Below the pieces are notes generated by a model. It was given only the letters and a program-made list of their open reading frames with translations. It did no database searches and had not been told where the DNA came from. The position numbers and the translations under genes were made by a program. Shown piece after piece: positions 46,018 to 55,396 of a stretch of DNA of 64,000 nt (the stretch's first letter is position 1; every line of letters starts with the position of its first letter). The stretch covers positions 549,938 to 613,937 of the forward strand of contig NW_025064884.1 in the NCBI RefSeq assembly GCF_019112545.1, read 5' to 3'. This DNA is from Guyanagaster necrorhizus. Lineage: Eukaryota > Basidiomycota > Agaricomycetes > Agaricales > Physalacriaceae.

Positions 46018-49000
46018 GCGATTCCACTCACTCGGCCAAGGAAATGAATAGTAGGTGACAGGCTGCTGAACAGACTGACATTTTATCTTCTGTAGTACCA
46101 ACCTCTATGTCTAAATTATGCATGCATTCGAATATACCCAACTCTACTATTTATCATTCAGAATCGCCTAAGGAACCAACTCCAATAACTCAAGCACCAA
46201 CGAAGGGCCAAAGAGGGGCAGAGAGCCTCAAAGGTGTGTTGTTATTGAAAGTTCATCAAGCTAAAAATATAAAACAGACTCAATTGTCTTTGGGCCAAAC
46301 AGGGGTAGAGGACCCCAACAGTTGGCTCAAGCCATTCGATATCAAGTAGACTTTGCAGGCCATCAAAGATGCAAAAAACAAAGCCACGGCAAGAGCCATA
46401 CTCAAGAATTGGGTGCACAAGATTCATGTCAAGGAAGTGATCGATGACATGATCACAGGAATGTGAGAAGTGGAAAGATGCCAGGCTCTGAAATGGCTCC
46501 ACGAGCTACACAGACCACAAAAATTCATTTGGCAAACCAAGTCCCCAGGCCAAGACCTTTTGACAAAGGCTCAGATTGAGACACTGACATTCTGATCTAT
46601 CTATGCAGTAACTGCTCTAATAGACAGTGGCTGTACAGGGAGCTCCATTAATCGAGCCTTTGTCAACAAGCATCAACTGCCCACCCAGGCAATGGCAGCA
46701 CCAATTCCCATCTATAACATGGATGGAACAAAGAATCAGGCTGAATCGATCACCGAATACATGGAGCTGAGACTCACGATTGGCAATTATTCAGAACAAA
46801 TCAACTTGGCAGTAACTGAACTAGGCACCAAAAAGATATTCCTCAGCTATGATTGGCTAATCCAACATAATCTGTTGATCAACTGAAAGATCAGATGCAT
46901 CATCTTCACTCGATGCCATTGCCGAAAGATTCTATTTGAACTACCAGATGAGGACCCTGAGAATCAGTGGGATCAAGAGATGGAAGATGGCAAGATGATC
47001 CTCGCCATTGATTTACAAAGGGCCATCAGCATTCAAGCAATGCACCATACTAATGACCTAGCAGCAAGGGCCAATGCTGGAAGGGAGGAGAAGACATTTG
47101 AGGAAATGGTACCCTCATAGGCATGCAATTATCAAGATTTATTCAAAAAAGAAAGTTTCGATGAACTACCCGACGCAAAACCCTGAGACCATGCCATCGA
47201 ATTAATCTCTAATGCCAATGCTGACCTCGATTGCAAGTGTTACCCACTTAGCAATAACAAACAACAGGAACTGAACAAGTTTTTAGAAGAAAACTTATCC
47301 AGTGGGAGGATCCAGGCATCAAAATCACCAATGGCATCACCCTTCTTTTTTGTCAAAAAGAAGGATGGGAAACTCTGACCAGTACAAGATTATTGGAAGC
47401 TAAATGAGATGATGATCAAGAATCGTTATCCACTTCCTTTAATTGTGGAGCTAATGGACAAACTCTGAGGCATCAAGTACTACACTAAACTGGATGTTCA
47501 GTGGAGGTACAACAATGTGTGCATTAAAGAAGATGATGAATGGAAGGCCGCTTTTCGAACTAACCATAGTTTATTTGAACCAACAGTTATGTTCTTTGGA
47601 CTCACCAACTCACCAGCCATGTTCCAGTGGATGATGAATGACATCTTCAAGGATCTCATTGGCACTAAAAAAGTCACAATCTATTTGAACGATATCCTCA
47701 TTATGACCAAAACCAAAGAGGAACATTGAAAGATAGTACAACATGTGCTATCATGAATGAGGAAACATTGACTTTTTCTCAAAGCTGAGAAATGCAAGTT
47801 CGAAATACTAGAGACAGAGTACCTTGGAGTTATTATCAGTGAAGGAAGCATTTGGATGGACTCCATCAAAATAGTGAGAGTAACTGAATGGCCAGAACTG
47901 GCCAAGAAAAAGGAACTACAATCCTTCTTGGGATTCACCAACTTCTACTGCTGGTTTATTTGGGACTACAGCAAAATAGTCTGACTAATGACACAATTAA
48001 CTGGAAATTCCCTATGGACCTGGAGAATTTCCCAATAAGAGGCGTTTAATGACCTTAAACACCGACTAGCCAAAGATGTCATCCTAGCAATACTCAGCCA
48101 GGATGAGAAATTCCAGGTGGAAGCTGACTCCAGTGAAGGTGTGATTGGAGCTGTACTCTTACAGGAACAGGACAGCAAATGGTGACCCATCGCCTTTATA
48201 TCAAAGATGCTCATGATAACTGAGCACAACTATGAAATCTACAATAAGAAACTCCTTGCCATAATGCTTGCACTTGCTGAGTGATAGCACTATCTCATTA
48301 GAGCGGTCCAGACTTTCGAAATCTGAATGGACCATCAGAATCTCCGATATTTCTGACAACCCCAAAAGCTTAATCGCAGACAAGCCAGATGGGTCATAGA
48401 ATTATCAGAGTATGAATATATGCTGCACCATAAGGCTGGTATAGCAAACAAGAAGGCTGACTTCCTTAGCTGCAGGGCAGATCACAACTAAGGAGGAGAT
48501 GATAACAAGAAGGTCGTATTATTGTGACCAGAACACTTCCAGGCAATGATCATGCCGATAGAAGAAGAGACACATGAATGCATCAAAAGCACCACTTGGG
48601 ATTCACACAAATAGGATCAAAGAATTGCTCCATCTCTCAATCATGAGCGGAGTCTGAAAAAAGAAGGAGGATTGATCCATTACAATGGATAGATCTACAT
48701 TTCAAGGGATCAGAAGCTCCAGGATGACATCATTGCCACCTGCCATAATCATGTAACCACCAGACACTCCGGGATTGCAAAAACAAAGGAGCTTGTACTA
48801 AGGGAATATTGGTAGCCCAAGATGGACTATGATATCACCTGATATGTTAAAGCTTGCAAAACTTGTCAAAGGGGCAAGTCATTGACCCAGCAATGAGCAG
48901 CACCACTCCATCCAAATGAGGTCCCTTCATCACCATGGACTCACATTTCAGTGGATATGATAACCGGACTTCCTGAAAGTGACAGCTATGACACTATCAT

Positions 49001-50300
49001 CATTATTGTCGACCACTTCTCGAAGGCAATCATTCTAATCACCTGTTTGACAGAACTGACATCCGAGGGATGGGCAAAAATACTATGTGATGAGATTTAC
49101 ACAAAGTATGGCATGCCTCAAGTAGTGATTTCAGACAGAGGACCACAATTCATCTTCAAATTCTTGGACGACTTATACCAACTCCTTAACATCAAACGGA
49201 ATGCCTCAACAGCATATCATCCACAGATGAATGGCCAAATGGAATGAGCCAACCAGGAAATTGAAAAGTACTTACAACTTTTCATCAGTTATTGACAGGA
49301 CGACTGGACGGAATGGCTAGCATTAGCAGCATTCCAACATAACAACAGGATTCACTCGGCAATAGACAAAACCCCATTCTTTGTGAACTATGGATGAAAC
49401 CCACCAGTTGCACAAACAGGACAACTATATACAACAACACCAGCATCAACAGACTTTGCAACAACAATGGCAAAGATCCATGAGAAAACGAAGATAGCTC
49501 TTGAAAAGGCTGCTTCATCAATAAAGAAACAGTATGACAGGCATAGAAGGCCAGCCCATGAGTACTCAACCAACAACAAAGTTTGGTTGGATACTATAAA
49601 CCTGTATTTACCACGTCTGAAACAGAAGTTAGCCGATAAACAGACAGGCCTATTCAAAGTCATCATGAAAATCAGCAAATCAGCATACAAGTTGCAGCTC
49701 CCTGTAACCTGGAAGATTCATAATGTTTTTAACGAAATATTGTTGACACCATACATGGCACCAGCCTTTTCAAACCAGGAATGACTGTCTCCACCACCAG
49801 CAGAACTCATCGACAATGAAGAACACTATGAAATTGATGAAGTGTTAAACTACAGAATCTGAAAGATTAGAGCATGAGGTGGAGGCATGGAAACAACTGT
49901 TGACTATCTAGTCAGCTGGAAAGGATATGAACTGGAATCAAACCAATAGGTCAATGAGAAACACATAAATGCCGATGAAGCGATTTGGGACTACAAACAC
50001 AGAATCGAGAGAGTGGACACAAAGGGGATCATGTTCAACATTATATCTGCAGAACATAATGCAGCAACAAATAGAAGGAAGATGATATCTAGCCAGATAT
50101 ACATCAACCAACCTGCCGACAGCAGAAGACATGTTAAAGAGGACAATGAAGATGATCCTGCAACAGACGAGCTAGAAATGGTGAGGACATACAGCAAAGA
50201 GCAATGTACCACCCCTTTGACTCATTTGAAGCCTGCCATTGAAACAGGGATGTGTCCAGGAGATCAGCCATCTTCTTCCAGTGGGGACAACTTATCCTAA
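46014..50300 (+). pseudogene. pol: Element I pol polyprotein
   Basis: 1429 codons in one register with no indel, but dozens of TGA/TAG stops. Protease LIDSGCTGSSINRAF near 46620-46660. RT active site is YLND (47682-47693), with Asp to Asn by G-to-A. RNase H near 48110-48320; HHCC with CHNHVTTRHSG and CKTCQRGK near 48740-48880; integrase VDMITGLPESDSY near 48950, VVISDRGPQF near 49125; chromodomain TVDYLVSWKGYELESNQ near 49900-49945; tail with ISSQIYINQPADSRR and MVRTYSKEQCTTP, ending at 50298-50300. Confidence 0.88.
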
Positions 50301-50324
50301 CTTAACCATCAGGATGATAGTCTT

Positions 50325-50337
50325 AAGGAGAGGGTAA
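50325..50337 (+). promoter_or_regulatory. Element I polypurine tract
   Basis: AAGGAGAGGGTAA directly before the 3' LTR. Confidence 0.8.
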
Positions 50338-50854
50338 TGTTACAATTTTTCCTATTTTCTTTTCTTTTTCCTTGGAAATGACCCTTATCTTTGCTTAGTC
50401 AGGGCACTTAAGCCAGTGCTTAGGACCATGGGAATGCTTAGCTCAGCACCCAGTTGGTCACTCTCCTATCATAATGCTGTATGCTGTGAAGAGAGAGACA
50501 ATGCTCTTTTTGTCTCTAAATTGCAGTGCAGCAGTAACAGCACAACAGCAAGACAACAGCTTTTGTGGAGAGCCTGGCAACAGCAGGGATAACAGCTCTA
50601 CAACAGACAATATCTTTTGTAAACAGTTATTTATAGCCAGATAACAGAACAGTATTTAAGTAGCTTAGTTCTCACTGTAATACCCTAGCATTAAGCTAAA
50701 GTTTACTCTTCACCATCTACTCTTGAGCTCAAGCTACTTGCACTTTGAACCACTTCTGCTATTGACTTTTGTGAACTCAGTCAGTCTAACATGAAGTGTG
50801 AGGTTCTGAACTGTTTATCATGTGTTGATAGTCACATGGGATTTGAGCTTAACA
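50338..50854 (+). mobile_element. Element I 3' LTR
   Basis: 517 bp, TGTTACAATTTTTCC to GAGCTTAACA, same length as the 5' LTR at 32025. Confidence 0.92.
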
Positions 50855-50859
50855 AAATC
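50855..50859. repeat. Target-site duplication of element I, right
   Basis: AAATC, identical to 32020-32024. Element H resumes here. Confidence 0.9.
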
Positions 50860-52164
50860 CTCTAAAACATAATCTCTGACCTACTACTCTATAACATCTC
50901 TAACTCTGTCTGACCTTCCTACCAGCCCACAGAGTGACTCTTATTTGAAGCTAGATCTAGCAGCTCATATTTGAGGAACATTCAAGAAGCAGAGAAACAC
51001 TAATACCCTTTTTGACTCTCTTGACTAAACAGCAGAAACTAAAACTCTTGCCTCACAAAGTTCCAGAACCCATGGGTCTCACTCTCTGTCTCTAACTATA
51101 AGGATAAAGATCTCTCTGTGGACTTCTTTAATGACTCACCATCCTCTGACTCTTTCACCACTCTAAGAGAAGCTGGGATTAGAGATCATGCTCTAGACTC
51201 TCTTGATGCCCCTCAGATAGCTTTAAGACCCTAAAGTATTTTGCTGCATCCAGAACATAACTTGCTCTATGCAACTCCAGCAAGAAGTCCAACTCTCTCA
51301 GTCCACTTCAACCACAGTAATCATAGGGAGAACCAGATACTCAGCAGCAATAGTGACATCCAAAGGAGAGGGTTGGCAGCCTGAGACAGAATTATTCACA
51401 GGATATTCCTAGACTGGAATCTTCAAGTCTCATTTAATTATGACATAGCAGTCCAGCAGCAGTGATGATGATAGAAAGAGCAAGCCTGAGCAGACCCTGA
51501 GTAAGCTCAAGAAGATCTTGCAGAGTATGCTAGAGTGCAGGCTCAGTGAGAGTATGAAAAAGCAGAAGAAGATAGGTGATAATGCCAGTGACAGCAAGAG
51601 GCCAAAGCCATCTGTCTGAGGAATGCCTCCTCAGGCTGATACAGACTCTGCTCTGAATGTTCCAGATCTTCATTCTGAGAGTTCAGTACCTCTTCTGACC
51701 CATGGGCAGAACTCTACAGTCCTGTCACCCTTAGTGAAGCTACAAGAAGAGACAATATACCTCTCCTCTGATCCAACAGCCCTGAGACTCTCCAATATCT
51801 TTCTTCCCAATGCACCTCCAGTCCTGACACCATCCACTCAGATGCCAAGTCTGTTCTTGGCATCTATGGGCTATGAGTATCTCTTAATGCCTATGTCTCT
51901 GACTATGCTCTCCAGTGATTCCTCAGAAGTCAAGTCACTGGACAATTCTTCAACTCAGAGTTTTATAGAAACTTCAGAATCTATAGTGAGGACTTGGCAG
52001 CAGCACAAGTATATAGTAGCAACCAGTATGATGTTGAGATTGGAGCCAGTCCTCAAGCACACTTTTTCACCATCCTTATCCTCAAGAGTCTTGATGCTGG
52101 ACCCAGCTTTCAGCCCAACTAACTCCTTGGCAATGCTTCAACTGCATGAGGTGAGCATCTTTAA
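50860..52164 (+). pseudogene. Element H ORF1, 3' part
   Basis: Continues ORF1 after I. It carries DRIIHRIFLDWNLQVSFNYD near 51390-51445, matching WDRIIHRIFPDW of element A, then a glutamine- and glutamate-rich segment. It ends at TAA 52162-52164, aligned with the TGA that ends ORF1 in A and I. Many stops. The +1 (gag) frame is open without a stop from 51623 through 52276. Confidence 0.6.
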
Positions 52165-53412
52165 TCTGCCTATTGGTTCCCTCCTCAGGAATAAGAATGA
52201 AAAGAGCAGTGAGGTCAAAGATGATGAGAGCAAGACAGAGAGCAGTGAGAGCCTCTATAGGCTCAAGGATTTATGAAATACATAAAGAAAGATATCAATG
52301 AAGAAGCACTGAGACAGGAGATACAAAGGGCCAGAGAGAGTGAATATCAGGATCTGTATGAGAAAGAGGTAATATTCTTATAGTATGGTGCCAAATAGTT
52401 GACATTGTATATAGGACAATTATATATTAATACAGAACCATCTGAGTGACAGAATATTTTACAGTATTCCACAATCAAACATGCTGTTTTGACCTATAAT
52501 CAGAGGCACCCAAAAGACCAGCTCAGCAAACTACTACTGTACTAGTCAAAGTTTGATATACAACCAATGCTATGAATACTGGCCATCACCCCAAAATATG
52601 CTGTTTACATAGCACTATCACTCTATACTACTACAAGCTGATTTTTCCACTCTATCCTATCAGTTTGATTATCAACAACTTAGCTCTCTTAATCCTGACT
52701 CCAACTGACTAGCTGACCAGCTGGCTTTTATAACCCATGGACTGGCAAAGAGAGTCACCTACTCAGAGATCAGCCTCCACCTGATGAGGCTGAAGAAAGC
52801 AGGACAGAGAAGAAACCAATCAAAGATAACCCTGAAGCCATGCAATTAGAGTTTACTATTTGAAATAGGATGATCATATGCAAGGAGACCACTCTATAAA
52901 GAAGCCCCATTACCAACAATAGCTCTCTTCACTCTTTCTCAGGTCCACTGACTGAATGATATCATCTGCCATTTGATGAATATCCCAATCTGATGGGTGC
53001 TTTGCCTCAGAATGCTGCCATCTGATAATATAAACCCAATCTTCTTCATATCTCTCATCTCTTCAAAGGTGCCTCCAATGACATTGACCACTTTCTAATT
53101 GATTGCAAATAATATTTCAAAGTATACATTATATATCTTGAAACTGACATGAACAAGGTTGCTTTTGCAGCCTTCTATTTTAAAAGTAAAGCCAAACAAT
53201 AGTGAACACTCATCTCTCCAACATTCTATTCCTCCACTTGACAGCATCACTAATTCCTGTTCAGGCCTGTCTTCAAACAGATGGTCTGCAACAAGTTCAT
53301 CAATCCCACAGTTTAAGAAGTTCATAAGAACAAGATGAAGGAGTTGCAGATGGCCAGTGACAAAGTTGCCAGTGAATACTTCAATGAGTTAGAATAACTA
53401 GAAACTCTGACT
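52133..53412 (+). pseudogene. gag: Element H gag, 5' part
   Basis: Candidate ATG at 52133 in the +1 frame, giving an acidic start (SSEVKDDESKTESSESL near 52205-52255). The Gag core is recognisable near 53075-53400 (ASNDIDHFLIDCK and DKVASEYFNELE). Frame changes occur, and it is cut by element A at 53412 after the duplicated TGACT. Confidence 0.65.
53408..53412. repeat. Target-site duplication of element A, left
   Basis: TGACT; identical copy at 61502-61506. Confidence 0.93.
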
Positions 53413-53856
53413 TGTTACGAATTTCTCCCTTTCCTCTATTTTATTTTCCTGATACTCCTATTTACGCTTAGTCAGAAGGCACGAGACCCTGGGAAGCTTA
53501 GCTCAGCATAACTAAACTGCCCATCAGGTTAATACAACAGACAAGTCTGATGACACACAACCACCCTTTTATGTACAGTAATGATGCTCGAGGACAACGA
53601 GCACTATGGATACAGACACACATAATAAGTAGTAGTATAATTAGGACACAACAGTACAGTATTTAAGGACCAATGCTCTCACTGGGATACCCCAGCTTCA
53701 AGCTAAAGTTTATACACACCATCTTACCTCGAGTCAATTCTTGACCTTGTGTCGCACCACATAGATATACAATCAGTGAACTCAGGTGATTCCTTGAAGT
53801 GCGAAGGAACACCTGTTTATCACATGTATCTACTCACATGACATTTGGGCTTAACA
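53413..53856 (+). mobile_element. Element A 5' LTR
   Basis: 444 bp, TGTTACGAATTTCTCC to TTTGGGCTTAACA. TATA TATTTAAG at 53660-53667; start motif AGCTTCAAGCTAA at 53694-53706, 34 bases from the TATA start. It differs from the 3' LTR at 19 positions, all transitions, most at CpG. Confidence 0.95.
53660..53706 (+). promoter_or_regulatory. Element A TATA box and predicted transcript start
   Basis: TATTTAAG (53660-53667), followed 34 bases from its first base by AGCTTCAAGCTAA (53694-53706), the sequence that the priming site complements. The same 34-base spacing holds in D, I and J. The transcription start is inferred, not measured. Confidence 0.7.
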
Positions 53857-53857
53857 A

Positions 53858-53870
53858 TTAGCTCGAAGCT
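53858..53870 (+). promoter_or_regulatory. Element A self-priming primer-binding site
   Basis: TTAGCTCGAAGCT, one base after the LTR. It complements AGCTTCAAGCTAA (53694-53706) at 12 of 13 positions; the single A/C mismatch is a decayed CpG. It does not begin with TGG, as a tRNA 3'-end site would. Confidence 0.8.
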
Positions 53871-53911
53871 TCTACCTTCCCTTTCTCAAGCCAATTGTGC
53901 TGAGAAACCAA

Positions 53912-55396
53912 ATGCCACCAGCAACAACCGCCAACTTAAACTATGACTTCTTCGAGCTCATTGCTTCCATCATCGGAACATTGCTTGGGCTTCTCACCAT
54001 CATCACCCTCTGCCACGGACGACAATCAGTAACAGCTTGGATAGTCAGGCACTACCAAGCATTTCAACAGATCCAACAAACCCTACGCAATGTAACCCCT
54101 GACCTTCCTTTCCATGACATCCCCCCCTCCGCCAGAACATCTTTCTTCCCGCAAGGGGGATCCCTATCAGAAGCCAGGACTAACGACTCAGATTCAGAGA
54201 GCCTTCATGAGAAGGAAGGACCCCAATACCCCCCTCGACGAGACAGCCGAAACCACCACCCTACTCTCACAGGGTTCTGAAACCCGTGGATGACGAACGT
54301 CGCTCAGGAGCCTGCAGAGGTCCCCGACCACATCACTCCAATCGTCCCCTCCGAACATCCCGCCTCCCCAATTCCCTCAGGGATTGGAAACTGTGCTTGG
54401 GACTCCCTTGATGCCGCTCAGATGGCTACAGGACCCCACAAAGGTCCTGACTCCCCCCAGAACCCCCCCAAAACCCCCACCGAGCCCAACTCCGGCTCCA
54501 GCCAGTCAGTCAGTAGGTTGGAGATCAACGATCCGCATGGAAGGACCATCCACCCCGATTATGCGAATGCAGAGATTGCCATCTCTGCAGCAGGAGACCC
54601 CTACCGACACCTCCATGTGGGAAGTGAACCCAAAGTTGGAACCACCAGTGAAAGGGGAAGAGCTGCATGGGATAGAATCATACACCGAATATTCCCAGAT
54701 TGGGACCTTACCGTTCCCTTCAACTATGACGAGGCGGTACAGCAGCAGAACCAGAACCGAGAAGAAGAGATTAGGCGAACCCAGGAAGAGCTCGCCGATT
54801 ATGTATGAGAGGAGGCCCGAGAGCAGTACAAGGCCACGGAATACGACAGACAGGGAAGAGCACGAAGAAGAAGGGAGGAAGTCGAGAGGATGGGGTCAGC
54901 CTTCCCCAGGGAGTACAAGCCCCGCACCGACTCGGAGTCTCCCTTCAGAGAACCCGACTCAGAAGACGACCCATGGACAGGACCCGCCAGCATTGTCAGC
55001 TGGAACGAGGCCATCAGATGTGGGAGGACAGGGGGACCTCGACCTCCTACTCCCGAGTATCCTGCCTGCACCGACACCATCTTCTCAGATGCTGACTCTG
55101 TCCTCGGGGCCTATGGGCTCCGAGTACCTGACAATACCCACGTCTCCGACAGGGCTCTCCAGCGATTCCTGGGTAGCAGAGTCGCTCGACAGTTCCTTAA
55201 TCCCAAGTTTCAGCGAAACTTCGGCATCTATAGCCGAGAACTGGAGGAGATGAGAGCGCACAGAGGGACGTGCTACAGTCGGCTCAGAAGCCCTCCCATC
55301 GCCCAAACTAGCAACCGAGAAGCTGCCGGACCCAGCACTCAAGTCAATGGAAGGGTCCCCAACAACCCTTTGTCCAGCCGTACCGTCCATCTATGA
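53912..55396 (+). pseudogene. Element A ORF1, membrane-anchored protein upstream of gag
   Basis: 494 residues from ATG 53912 to TGA 55394-55396, interrupted only by TGA at 54278 and 54806, both readable as former CGA. An in-frame GTG lies at 53897, but the ATG is the one conserved between copies. Residues 13-33 form one hydrophobic helix (FFELIASIIGTLLGLLTIIT), followed by basic residues, so a signal anchor with a short N-terminus is likely. Then come a proline-rich middle, WDRIIHRIFPDWDLTVPFNY at about 253, a charged, probably coiled stretch (about 275-335), and ALQRFLGSRVARQFLNPKFQ at about 415-435. I recognise no known domain. Possible role: anchoring particles to a membrane, or an envelope- or accessory-like function. 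It overlaps gag by about 50 bases. Confidence 0.75.

Larger units (their letters stand above)
32025..50854 (+). mobile_element. Element I: complete Ty3/gypsy chromovirus interrupted by J
   Basis: LTRs of 517 bp at 32025-32541 and 50338-50854, flanked by AAATC on both sides. The internal part is 32542-35120 plus 45331-50337, with J inserted in gag. Removing J leaves about 8.6 kb, the same size as D. Its pol is a single uninterrupted register of 1429 codons, broken only by point stops. Confidence 0.92.

Noticed and set aside
53857..53872. tRNA-type primer-binding site after the LTR
   Set aside because: The site starts ATTAGC instead of TGG and its complement matches the element's own RNA start in eight elements, so self-priming fits better. 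I cannot exclude an internal tRNA match without a search.
54278..54808. TGA read as a sense codon (alternative genetic code)
   Set aside because: TAG and TAA also interrupt the genes, TGA falls where relatives have CGA or TGG, and paired LTRs show the same transition bias in non-coding DNA. Decay explains it.
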